From Pseudomonadota bacterium (lineage in GTDB: Bacteria > Pseudomonadota > Alphaproteobacteria > Rhizobiales > Xanthobacteraceae): a stretch of DNA of 22,233 bases. The notes below the pieces were generated by a model. It did not search any database. It was not told where the DNA came from and saw nothing but the letters and a program-made list of their open reading frames with translations. The DNA is taken from positions 1 to 22,233 of the forward strand of contig JAEZEU010000495.1 in the NCBI GenBank assembly GCA_023432885.1, in the 5' to 3' direction. Both the position numbers and the translations under genes were made by a program. Below, piece by piece: positions 1 through 7,107 of this stretch; position 1 is the stretch's first letter; the number at the start of each line of letters is the position of its first letter.

Positions 1-797
1 GCCTCGAAGGCGCGGCCGAAATCGGCCGTGGTCATGCACAGCGCCTGCGCCACCGCCTCGGCCTCGATCGCCTCCTCGACCGACATCGCCCATTCCATGG
101 CCAGCATCCGCTTGGTCATGGTGTTGGCGAAGGTCGGACCGTCCGCGATCTGGCGCGCCAGTTGCTGCGCCTGCGGCAACACATGTTCCGGCGTGACGAT
201 GCGGCTGAAAAAACCCCAGCGCTCGCCTTCCTCCGCGGTCATGAAGCGGCCGGTGTAAAGCAGCTCCGAGGCCCGCGACTGGCCGATGATCCGCGGCAGA
301 ATCGCGCACGCCCCCATGTCGCAGCCGGCAAGGCCGACCTTGTTGAAGAGGAACGCGACCTTGGCGCCAGCAGCGGCAAAGCGTATGTCGGAGGCCATGG
401 CGACGATCGCGCCGGCGCCAGCGCAGATGCCCTCGACGGCGGCGACGATCGGCTGCGGGCAGGCCCGCATCGCCTTGACGAGATCGCCGGTCATCCGGGT
501 AAAGGCCGTAAGACCCTTGGTGTCCATTTTGACGAGCGGCCCGATGATCTCGAACACGTCGCCGCCGGAGGAGAAATTGCCGCCGGCGCCGGTCACGACG
601 ACCGCCTTGACCTGTTCGTCGAAGGCGCAGGCGCGGAAGAAATCGGTCAGTTCTCGGTAGCTCTCGAAGGTCAGCGGATTCTTGCGCTCCGGGCGGTTCA
701 GCGTCACCGTCGCGACTCCCTCCACAACAGCCAGCAGGAAATGGTCCGGCGTGTAATCGGCGAGCGGCACCGTCACGGGGTTGGCTGGTCTGCTCAT
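1..797 (-). CDS. Enoyl-CoA hydratase/isomerase (crotonase) family protein, C-terminus cut by window edge
   Basis: A crotonase-fold acyl-CoA enzyme; 265 codons are visible and the reading frame is still open at base 1, so the C-terminal end lies outside. The start is ATG at 797 with GGGAG about 6 nt before it. Visible family blocks are the N-terminal VATVTLNRPERKNPLT, an oxyanion-hole stretch FSSGGD and the block GAGAIVAMASDI. The two glutamates of classical enoyl-CoA hydratase (Glu144 and Glu164 in the rat enzyme) appear as Ile and Lys by eye alignment, while an Asp in GCDMGA sits where dienoyl-CoA isomerases keep an acidic residue. It may therefore be an isomerase, a ring-type hydrolase or another crotonase rather than a simple hydratase. 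It lies 42 nt downstream of a dehydrogenase gene on the same strand, a pairing common in aromatic acyl-CoA degradation operons. The exact substrate is unknown. Confidence 0.9.
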   Translation of the reverse strand, partial: MSRPANPVTVPLADYTPDHFLLAVVEGVATVTLNRPERKNPLTFESYRELTDFFRACAFDEQVKAVVVTGAGGNFSSGGDVFEIIGPLVKMDTKGLTAFTRMTGDLVKAMRACPQPIVAAVEGICAGAGAIVAMASDIRFAAAGAKVAFLFNKVGLAGCDMGACAILPRIIGQSRASELLYTGRFMTAEEGERWGFFSRIVTPEHVLPQAQQLARQIADGPTFANTMTKRMLAMEWAMSVEEAIEAEAVAQALCMTTADFGRAFE

Positions 798-839
798 GGA
801 AACTCCCTGCTTCCTTCGGTGGTCAATGCCGCCTTCATC

Positions 840-1601
840 CTAGATCTCGCCGCCGGCCACCGGGATGGCCTGGCCCGTGATGGCGCCGGCCCCCTCGCCG
901 CACAACCAGAGCACGGTGTCGGCGACTTCCTGCGGCGTCACCAAGCGCCCTTGCGGATTATGCCTGGCAAGCTCGGCCACCGCCTGCTCCCGGCTGCGAC
1001 CGGTCTTCTTCATGATGTTGTCGATGCTGCCGGCGACAAGCTCGGTGTCGGTGAAGCCCGGACACACGGCGTTGATCGTGATCGGCATACTCGCAAGCTC
1101 AAGCGCCAACGAGCGCACGAGGCCAATCACGGCGTGTTTTGCAGCGCTATAGGCGCTGACATAGGCGTAGCCCTTCAGCCCCGCCGTCGAGGCGACCGCA
1201 ACGATGCGGCCTTGCGGGCGGGTCTTCATCGAGGGCAGCACAGCATGGACCGAATGCACCACGCCCATGAAGTTGACGTCCATCATGCGCGCGAACAGCG
1301 CCGCATCCGATTTCGCGAACGGCGCGGATTCCGCAGCTCCCGCATTGGCGATGAGAATGTCGATCGGCTGCCGGTCCGCGGCGCGCGCAATCGCGCCAGC
1401 GATGGCAGCCTGGTCCGCGACGTCGGCAACATCAGCGAAGTGCGCCTCGCCTGCGGCAATGGCTTCATCGAGCGCCGCGCGGCGGCGGCCGAGCACGGTC
1501 ACCGTGACGCCCGTCCTCGCAAGAGCCGCCGCGATGGCACGACCGATGCCGCGGCTGCCGCCGGTCACCAGCGCATGCGGGGCGTACGGCGTTGCGGGCA
1601 T
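840..1601 (-). CDS. SDR family NAD(P)-dependent oxidoreductase
   Basis: A 253-residue classical short-chain dehydrogenase/reductase. The Rossmann cofactor motif TGGSRGIG lies near residues 13-20, the NAG structural motif near 86-88, and the catalytic Ser (in VASTAG) and YSAAK (Tyr and Lys) in the middle; the C-terminal PVAGGEI ending is typical. Length and motif order fit the 250-residue family norm. The ATG at 1601 is preceded by AGGGAG at a good distance. It is the first gene before the crotonase-family gene at 797 and probably shares its transcript, so a role as a 3-hydroxyacyl-CoA-type dehydrogenase in an acyl-CoA pathway is likely but inferred. In related bacteria such SDR plus crotonase pairs can accompany salicylyl-CoA or aminobenzoyl-CoA degradation genes; those genes would be left of the window and cannot be checked here. 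Confidence 0.92.
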   Translation of the reverse strand: MPATPYAPHALVTGGSRGIGRAIAAALARTGVTVTVLGRRRAALDEAIAAGEAHFADVADVADQAAIAGAIARAADRQPIDILIANAGAAESAPFAKSDAALFARMMDVNFMGVVHSVHAVLPSMKTRPQGRIVAVASTAGLKGYAYVSAYSAAKHAVIGLVRSLALELASMPITINAVCPGFTDTELVAGSIDNIMKKTGRSREQAVAELARHNPQGRLVTPQEVADTVLWLCGEGAGAITGQAIPVAGGEI

Positions 1602-1636
1602 ACGGCTCTCCCTGAACGAAATCGTTGGCGGGCCGT

Positions 1637-1665
1637 AATATATTTTAAACTTAAAGCTTTTGCAA
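1637..1665 (-). promoter_or_regulatory. Possible sigma-70-type promoter for the SDR/crotonase operon
   Basis: Read on the minus strand, TTGCAA (-35-like, 4 of 6 to TTGACA) at 1665-1660 is followed after exactly 17 nt by TATATT (-10-like, 5 of 6) at 1642-1637. The stretch is strikingly AT-rich in a GC-rich window and lies about 35 nt before the SDR start. No transcription data; a motif match only. Confidence 0.4.
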
Positions 1666-1683
1666 ACCAGTCTTGTGCCGGGA

Positions 1684-2958
1684 TCATACCCGCAGATGGA
1701 AGCCGGCGGTTGTCAGCCGCGCGATGACATCTTCAAGATGCAACCTGTCGCGCGTCTCGATGACGATCTGAAGCAGTGCTGCCTTTGCCGGAAGGTCGGA
1801 GAAGGTCCGCTGATGCGAGACTTCGATGATGTTCGCGCCCGCTTCGCCCAGGAGCTTCGAAACCAGCGCCAGTTGCCCCGGGCGATCGACGATGTCGATG
1901 GCGAGTTGGGTCAGCCGCCCCTCCCGGGCAAGCTCTCGGGTCAGCACCGATGCGATCAGGCGCGTATCGATATTGCCTCCGGAAAGAACGAGGCCCGCAT
2001 TCGTCCCACGAAACCGGTCGGGAGCCGCCATCACGGCCGCCAAGCCGGCAGCGCCCGCGCCTTCCGCCACCGTCTTTTCGATATTGATCAGCATCGACAC
2101 CGCACGCTCCAACTCATCGTCGGTCACGAGAATGATGTCGTCGACCAGATCGCGGACGATGTCTGTCGTGATACGGCCTGGCGCCTTGACGGCAATGCCC
2201 TCCGCCAGGGTGTCGCCGCGCATGGCCAGATTCTCACCCTTGATCGCGTTGTACATTGACGGATAGAGACTGGCCTGGACACCGATGATGCGGATGTCAG
2301 GGTTTACCGATTTCGCAGCGATGGCGATGCCCGAGATCAGACCGCCGCCACCGATCGGAACCACGAGCGTCTGAAGCTCCGGCGCCGCCTGCAGCATTTC
2401 GAACGCGATGGTGCCCTGGCCTGCAATGATCAAGGGGTCGTCGTAGGGATGGATAAGCGTCAAACCGGAGGCGTTGCCGTGCTCGCGGGCAAACTTGCCG
2501 GCTTCCTCCAGCGTTTGGCCGGAAATGATGACGTTTGCGCCGTGGCGCTTGGTATTTTCGATCTTCACCATCGGCGTGCCGATGGGCATGACGATGGTGG
2601 CGGGGATGCCGAGCCGCCTGGCATGGTAGGCCACGCCCAGCGCGTGATTGCCCGCTGACATCGCGATAACGCCGCGCGCCCGCTCGGCGGCCGACAGCCC
2701 ACTGAGGCGGTTAAGCGCGCCCCGCTCCTTGAAGCTGGACGTGAACTGGAGGTTCTCGAATTTGAGCCAGAGGTTGCAGCCGCATATCTCGCTCAATGTC
2801 CTGCTGCGATTGCACGCGGTGACTATGATTGAGCCATGGAGGGTCGTTGCAGCCGCCTTGATGTCGGCGGGCGAGATCGGGGTTCCGCCGGTGTCGAAAT
2901 CGCGACCGGCTCTCTTTGGATCAGACGGCCGGATGGTGTCGGGGAGGATTTCAGTCAT
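1684..2958 (-). CDS. Threonine ammonia-lyase (threonine dehydratase), catabolic-type with ACT domain
   Basis: A fold-type II PLP enzyme that deaminates L-threonine (and often serine) to 2-oxobutyrate. With the ATG at 2958 the protein is 424 residues. The PLP-binding lysine is Lys77 in SSFKERGALNRL, followed by SAGNHALG and the glycine-rich phosphate-binding loop GGGGLISG. The last ~75 residues carry a single ACT domain (LAIDIVDRPGQLALVSKLLGE), which usually gives amino-acid allosteric control. This is the short ACT form found in many proteobacteria, not the longer IlvA with two ACT-like regions. The frame can be extended five codons to a TTG at 2973, but ATG is preferred; neither has a strong ribosome site. 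It stands alone on the strand, with no isoleucine-pathway neighbour. Confidence 0.93.
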   Translation of the reverse strand: MTEILPDTIRPSDPKRAGRDFDTGGTPISPADIKAAATTLHGSIIVTACNRSRTLSEICGCNLWLKFENLQFTSSFKERGALNRLSGLSAAERARGVIAMSAGNHALGVAYHARRLGIPATIVMPIGTPMVKIENTKRHGANVIISGQTLEEAGKFAREHGNASGLTLIHPYDDPLIIAGQGTIAFEMLQAAPELQTLVVPIGGGGLISGIAIAAKSVNPDIRIIGVQASLYPSMYNAIKGENLAMRGDTLAEGIAVKAPGRITTDIVRDLVDDIILVTDDELERAVSMLINIEKTVAEGAGAAGLAAVMAAPDRFRGTNAGLVLSGGNIDTRLIASVLTRELAREGRLTQLAIDIVDRPGQLALVSKLLGEAGANIIEVSHQRTFSDLPAKAALLQIVIETRDRLHLEDVIARLTTAGFHLRV

Positions 2959-3048
2959 GCCGCAACATATCAAGCGGCATCAGAACAATCCAATTCGGTA
3001 ATCAGCTCGATGCCCCGAAAAGTTCCCCCGACACCAAATTGCGCTGCG

Positions 3049-3078
3049 GACGGCCGATGTAAGGGTGCACCGGCCGTC
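3049..3078. repeat. Perfect 8-bp inverted repeat (stem-loop) between genes
   Basis: GACGGCCG at 3049-3056 is mirrored exactly by CGGCCGTC at 3071-3078 with a 14-nt loop. It lies downstream of the DUF1127 gene and upstream of the threonine dehydratase gene, both minus strand. The T-run on the minus strand (near 3086-3092) precedes the stem rather than following it, so it does not look like a standard intrinsic terminator for DUF1127. A leader hairpin is possible. Confidence 0.4.
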
Positions 3079-3127
3079 AGTGGCAGAAAAAAGAGGGGGG
3101 CAATGAAACGCGCGTGGTGCGCATGCG

Positions 3128-3406
3128 TCACGTCCGCGCCTGGAGCAGGCGCTGCGACCGGGTGCGATCCTTTGCAGCCTGCGCCAAGCCCGCGCCGATG
3201 GCGCTGCGCGAAAGCCCGATGTCGCGAAGCTCGCGGTCGGACAACTGGCGCAGAATGGCCAGCTGCGCCTGATGTTCGCGCTGCGCGATGATCGCCGCGA
3301 TCGCGTTATTGACGGCGCGGAAAATGCCGCGCCCGAAAGCCCTCAGTGATCTCCTGATCGTCAAGGGTGAGGCTGAAAACTCCGAAATACCGTTCAACAT
3401 GCTCAT
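3128..3406 (-). CDS. DUF1127 domain-containing small protein
   Basis: A 92-residue basic protein. Its C-terminal half contains the DUF1127 (YjiS-like) signature LRQLSDRELRDIGLSRSAIG, typical of very small alphaproteobacterial proteins. An amphipathic stretch (IFRAVNNAIAAIIAQREHQAQ) precedes it. The frame can be extended upstream to 3460, but ATG at 3406 (start MSMLNG) has AGGACGAG about 7-11 nt before it and gives the usual layout. Some members of the family influence phosphate/carbon metabolism or RNA turnover in Rhodobacterales and Agrobacterium; nothing here says which role applies. It is not obviously co-transcribed with a neighbour. Confidence 0.85.
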   Translation of the reverse strand: MSMLNGISEFSASPLTIRRSLRAFGRGIFRAVNNAIAAIIAQREHQAQLAILRQLSDRELRDIGLSRSAIGAGLAQAAKDRTRSQRLLQART

Positions 3407-3640
3407 GGTCGTTCTCGTCCTGTTGAAGAGGGTCAAGCTCCCCTTCCCCGCCTGCACCATGCACGCTTGCCGCCTCCATGACTTTCACATGGGGAGGATT
3501 TTTCCTTGAGATATGCTTGAGAGGAGCGTCGGAATACGAGGTATGCGCAGGCGTGCATCTCTGCTCGATTGCACCGAGACGTTCACGCTGCACACACGCG
3601 TGCGTGAGAGCTGGGTGAAATCAGCGTCCGACTGTGAACG

Positions 3641-4486
3641 TTATTGCTGGCCCGCGATAATCTGCGCGGCGGCGCCGATGCCCTGTCGAAAGGTCTCGTC
3701 AAATGTGACGGCCGAAACACGCCATTGCTGCGGCTTGCCGCGCCAATCGAGCTGCCAGTCGCTGGCCCAGTGCAGCGCCTGATCGTCCCAGACCAGGCTC
3801 GCCATCAGCACGGCTTCTCCGCCTTGCCCGGCAGCAGCCTCGGCCAGCCTGGCGCGCGGAATTCCGCCAAGCGCCGCATCATTGGCACCGATCCGGGCGA
3901 GCGTTGCAGCATCAGGCAATACGATGGACACGCCGCGCTTGGCCGCGGCGGCAGAAAGGGCGGCCCGTGGCAGATCCGTTTCCTTCGAATCCCCCGCCAC
4001 CAGATACCGCCTGGAAGCCGGCTTCATCTCAACGAAGACGCCGAGCAGCGGACGCCGGGAAAGCCAGGGCTTTTCTCCGAGAGCCGCAAGAACGCGGTTG
4101 ATGGCGGCCTCGTCAAACTCGGCGGTCAGGACGAAGGAGCGGTCGCGCGTACCCTGTTCGTCGTTCTTCGGCTTGCCGCCCTTCTCGTCGCGATAGGAAA
4201 AGGCACGAACCATCTTCGTGGCATCGGCCTTGTAAGCCTCGATGCGCGGATCGCCCGCAAGCCGGAGCGCACCGGAGACCTTGATGAGAGCGTCCTCGAG
4301 GCATGAGGCAAAACCGATGATGCGGTTGGCTTCGCCGGTGCCGGTGACGATGGTTTGAGCGCGGTAGAGATCGGACGTGGGGATAAGGGTTGGAGTCTTG
4401 TCGGCAGGTTGGGCGAAGCCCGGCGCGGTGGCGAAGAGCATTGCTATCGCCAGTGCGGAGAAAGAGCAGATCGGGCGAGCCGGCAT
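3641..4486 (-). CDS. DUF2066 domain-containing exported protein
   Basis: A 281-residue protein of unknown function matching the DUF2066 type. The N-terminus is a Sec signal peptide: basic MPARP, hydrophobic core around residues 7-20 (FSALAIAMLFATAP) and a likely cleavage site after GFA near residue 25. The mature part starts with a region ending in SDLYRAQTIVTGTGE, then SCLEDALIKVSGAL, which is the conserved start of the domain. The middle block RRPLLGVFVEMK and the C-terminal DWQLDWRGKPQQWRV look like alternating beta strands. ATG at 4486 is chosen because GAGGA lies 8 nt upstream; the ATG at 4507 has no ribosome site. Probably periplasmic. No function can be inferred from neighbours. Confidence 0.82.
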   Translation of the reverse strand: MPARPICSFSALAIAMLFATAPGFAQPADKTPTLIPTSDLYRAQTIVTGTGEANRIIGFASCLEDALIKVSGALRLAGDPRIEAYKADATKMVRAFSYRDEKGGKPKNDEQGTRDRSFVLTAEFDEAAINRVLAALGEKPWLSRRPLLGVFVEMKPASRRYLVAGDSKETDLPRAALSAAAAKRGVSIVLPDAATLARIGANDAALGGIPRARLAEAAAGQGGEAVLMASLVWDDQALHWASDWQLDWRGKPQQWRVSAVTFDETFRQGIGAAAQIIAGQQ

Positions 4487-4529
4487 GCGCGGGTCCTCAA
4501 GTCCCATAAGATGGGTTGAGTATAGCGAA

Positions 4530-4561
4530 ACCCATCATCCTTGCCGCAGCTAGTGATGGGT
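4530..4561 (-). terminator. Stem-loop after the ketopantoate-reductase-like gene, possible terminator
   Basis: ACCCATCA at 4530-4537 pairs perfectly with TGATGGGT at 4554-4561 (8-bp stem, 16-nt loop). Read on the minus strand it lies 76 nt past the stop at 4637 and ends in GGGTTTC, so the U-tract is short. It could be a weak terminator or a leader hairpin of the DUF2066 gene. Confidence 0.35.
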
Positions 4562-4636
4562 CTCGCTGCGCTCGACCTCATATGCCGCTGCCGCGGCGGT
4601 CATCGGTTCCAGGCGATGCTGGCGGGGCGAGACCGG

Positions 4637-5701
4637 TTATGTCGCGCCCGAGCCGCCGGAGACGATCTTCTCATTGAGCTTCTGGTCGACGATCTCGACC
4701 GTGCGGTCGATCTCGGCATTGGGCGCGCCGAGCTCGTGCGAGATCAGCTTTACGAGAAGGTCGACGCGCTCGATAAAGGGCGCGCCGGCTGCCACGGCGC
4801 GGGCGGCCGACGACGGCTTGAGCAGGCTTTCCGCCGCCTTGGCATATTTGGAGAACGGCACCTGGTCCGCGGGATCCGCACCGAGTTTGCGGGCAATGTT
4901 GTCGACGTGATCGTAAATGGCCTGCGACCGGTTGAGGTCGCCGTGCACGGCGTCGCGGATGGACTGCGGCTCGTGCGGCGTAATGCAGCGGTAGTTGCCC
5001 GTGAGCAGCATCGACCACTTGGCAAGCGGCACGAACAGCGAGTCGAACACTTTCAGCTTCACTGGCACGTCGTGGCCGTCCAGCTTCACCGCATCGATAT
5101 CGGCTTCCAGCTCGCGAAGGAGCCTGTTGTGCTTCTCGTCCTCGAAGGCCGCGGCCTTGAAGTTGGTCGGCAAACCGACGTGCAGCACGTTCGCCGCCTC
5201 TTCCGGCGGGCGGAAGGCTTGCGGATCGGGCGAACAGAGCGTCACGAGACCCGGCTTGAAGCGCTCCCACACCGAGGCATTGGTGTAGGCCTCGTCGAGA
5301 TCCATGTCCTTGAGCGAAGGGATGCGCTTCAGATACGGCAGAGGCGGCATGTTCATGATGGAAAGGCACGGCAAGCCTGCGGCCGCGATCTTGACCATCA
5401 GAACGCGAACGGTGTGGTTGGTGTATTGCGGCTCCTGCATGGCAAGCGCCACGAGGTCGTAGCGGGAAACGTCGACATTGGCGGGTTCGGTCGCATCGAG
5501 CTTGCCCGGCAGGTCGCGCGAGAGGATCGCGCGGTGCAACGCCTCGTCGCGCAGCTTGATGCGCACTTCGGTGCCGTCGCGGTTGATGAGCTCGGCCGTC
5601 TTCTTGCGGCAGACCAGGGTCACGTTGTGACCCGCCATCAAGAGTTTTGTTCCCAGCAGGGAGCCATAGGAAGCTCCCAGGATCAGAATATTGCGCGCCA
5701 T
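4637..5701 (-). CDS. Ketopantoate reductase (ApbA/PanE)-like NAD(P)-binding oxidoreductase
   Basis: A 354-residue protein with an N-terminal Rossmann fold: ILILGASYGSLLGTKLLMAG (about residues 5-24) supplies the GxxxGxxxG nucleotide-binding loop, followed by the strand NVTLVCRK. The domain layout resembles 2-dehydropantoate 2-reductase. It is longer than typical PanE (about 300), and the usual C-terminal catalytic Lys/Glu pattern was not confidently located, so a true pantoate-pathway function is doubtful. Other ketopantoate-reductase-like or opine-dehydrogenase-like enzymes are possible. The ATG at 5701 has AAGGA about 5 nt upstream. It is a single gene; the next gene downstream is separated by about 150 nt including a stem-loop. 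Confidence 0.75.
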   Translation of the reverse strand: MARNILILGASYGSLLGTKLLMAGHNVTLVCRKKTAELINRDGTEVRIKLRDEALHRAILSRDLPGKLDATEPANVDVSRYDLVALAMQEPQYTNHTVRVLMVKIAAAGLPCLSIMNMPPLPYLKRIPSLKDMDLDEAYTNASVWERFKPGLVTLCSPDPQAFRPPEEAANVLHVGLPTNFKAAAFEDEKHNRLLRELEADIDAVKLDGHDVPVKLKVFDSLFVPLAKWSMLLTGNYRCITPHEPQSIRDAVHGDLNRSQAIYDHVDNIARKLGADPADQVPFSKYAKAAESLLKPSSAARAVAAGAPFIERVDLLVKLISHELGAPNAEIDRTVEIVDQKLNEKIVSGGSGAT

Positions 5702-6059
5702 GCTTCCTTCTTCCGCAAACGAGCCCGAACTTTTCCCAACGCTCGGCTCGCGAGCAGACTATGCCATGGCGCGGGAAAGCCCCTCATTGCGGAGGGGCGG
5801 GCGTATCTATCGCATTGCAGCGGGCGTGACAATTACTGGTATACCAGACTGGTAAGGAACGTCGCACCACGCCCGCAAGCACATGAAAAACATCGGAAAT
5901 TCGCCTGATGGCCCCTTGGCCGGGTCCCGCCCCAAGGAAAAATCAGGCGTATCGCAAGGACAAATCAAGCGCACATAACAGTCTTTCCGGCCGCGCTGCT
6001 TCATCTTGCGACAACAGCGCTCGCAGGTTGCGGCCGCGCAAAAGACGGGATGAAGCACC
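5702..6059. other. Intergenic region between divergent genes
   Basis: 358 bases between the minus-strand ketopantoate-reductase-like gene and the plus-strand alpha/beta hydrolase gene. I see no convincing gene: the one open frame (minus, 6154 to 5807) overlaps the hydrolase start and resembles nothing I know. The region should hold both promoters. Its only marked element is the 12-bp palindrome at 5836-5847. Confidence 0.6.
5836..5847. promoter_or_regulatory. Perfect palindrome CTGGTATACCAG, operator candidate
   Basis: CTGGTATACCAG is a perfect 12-bp palindrome, and a further ACTGGTA half-like copy follows at 5848-5854. The shape TGGT-N2-ACCA is typical of operators of GntR-family (FadR/FCD) regulators. 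It lies between divergent genes. A GntR/FCD regulator is encoded at 19428-20168, but a link between them is only a guess. Confidence 0.4.
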
Positions 6060-6944
6060 ATGGTGACGTCCGCCCTCGCCACACACGAACCCAAACCTTG
6101 CGTCATCGCCCTGCACTGCTCGCTCGGTTCGGGGCGACAATGGTCACGGCTCATCGAAGCGCTCGGTGACGGCTATGAGGTGACCCCACCCGACCTCTCC
6201 GGATACGGCAGGAATGTCTTACGGCCGATGCTGCCGGCGACATTAGCCGACGAAGCCGCCCTCCTCAGCGAGCAGATCGATCATTTAACAGGACCGATTC
6301 ATCTCATCGGCCACTCCTATGGCGGCGCGGTCGCCTTCAAGATGGCGACCAGCGAGCGCTGGGCGGGCCGCATCCGCAGCCTCACGCTGATCGAACCGGT
6401 GCTGCCGACCCTGCTGCGCGACAATCCCGCGGACCGGCGGTTGCACGACGTGTTCGCGGACGTGGGAGCGCGCATCCATGTCGATCTCTGGAACGGCATG
6501 TATATGGAGGCGCTCGATCGCTTTCTGGAATTCTGGAGCGGCTCGGGGCCGCGGGAAGTGCTGTCCGGCGAAGCGCGGCTGCGCATGGTCGAGGTACTCG
6601 AAAAGATCGCGTTTGATTTCGCCGCCGCGCTCGGCGAGGTCAATGTCGCAGCAGCAGCCGCTGAGCTGCGCGTGCCGACCCTGCTCGTCTCCGGCGGGCT
6701 GTCGCCCTACATGACCCAACGCATCGTGGCAAGACTTTCCGCGCTGATCCCAGGCGCGGAGGTCCGGCATCTGCCGACCGCCGGCCACATGCTGCCAGTC
6801 TCGCACGCCGCAGCGATCAATCCGTGCATTATCAAGCACATCGAATTGGCGCACCATTTCGCGAATATCCTGCTTGCCTCGCGGGCCGAGGCGGCACGCA
6901 TGGGCCGAACCGACGAGCCGCTGCTGCGGCCGACCCCGGGGTAG
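6060..6944 (+). CDS. Alpha/beta-fold hydrolase
   Basis: A 294-residue alpha/beta hydrolase. The oxyanion-hole segment is ALHCSLGSGRQW (residues 17-28), the nucleophile elbow is GHSYGG with Ser86, and the catalytic His is His243 in TAGHMLPVSH. The usual Asp after strand 7 is not seen (the position reads VSGGLSPYM); Glu112 in LTLIEPV at the end of strand 6 is the likely acid, an arrangement known for several esterases. The last ~40 residues form an Ala/Arg-rich tail. ATG at 6060 follows GGGA by about 8 nt. The ClC gene lies 163 nt downstream on the same strand. N-formylmaleamate deformylase (NicD/PicE) belongs to this fold and also uses a strand-6 acid, but the gene is outside the pyridine-type cluster, so that assignment is only a possibility. 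Confidence 0.88.
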   Translation: MVTSALATHEPKPCVIALHCSLGSGRQWSRLIEALGDGYEVTPPDLSGYGRNVLRPMLPATLADEAALLSEQIDHLTGPIHLIGHSYGGAVAFKMATSERWAGRIRSLTLIEPVLPTLLRDNPADRRLHDVFADVGARIHVDLWNGMYMEALDRFLEFWSGSGPREVLSGEARLRMVEVLEKIAFDFAAALGEVNVAAAAAELRVPTLLVSGGLSPYMTQRIVARLSALIPGAEVRHLPTAGHMLPVSHAAAINPCIIKHIELAHHFANILLASRAEAARMGRTDEPLLRPTPG

Positions 6945-7107
6945 GCCTAGCGCAGCGTCGCGCACCTTCGACGGACGGCGCCATGCGCCGCATCCGTTTT
7001 GACGCTCTTGTCGGCCGCAACGACATCGCCCTGCTCCGGACGAAAAATCAAGCGAACACCGGGCATCGATGTTAATGATTGAGCGATAGCCGGCAAGATG
7101 CCACGCA

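Noticed and set aside
162..1727. 521-codon plus-strand open frame
   Set aside because: It is antisense to the crotonase and SDR genes, which have full family motifs. The product is Arg/His/Gly-rich with no recognisable domain; long antisense frames are expected in high-GC DNA.
3579..3641. ACGTTCAC / GTGAACGT inverted repeat near the DUF2066 stop
   Set aside because: Arms are 47 nt apart with no T-tract and one overlaps the coding end; too weak to call a terminator.
4541..5908. 455-codon plus-strand open frame
   Set aside because: Antisense shadow of the ketopantoate-reductase-like gene; no domain, and that gene has a Rossmann motif and a good ribosome site.
5807..6154. 115-codon minus-strand frame covering most of the 5702-6059 gap
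   Set aside because: Cys-rich but unlike any family I know, and overlaps the hydrolase start on the other strand; no convincing ribosome site.
6060..6944. Assigning the alpha/beta hydrolase as N-formylmaleamate deformylase
   Set aside because: Fold and possible strand-6 acid fit, but it lies outside the cluster beyond the ClC gene and I see no specific NicD signature.
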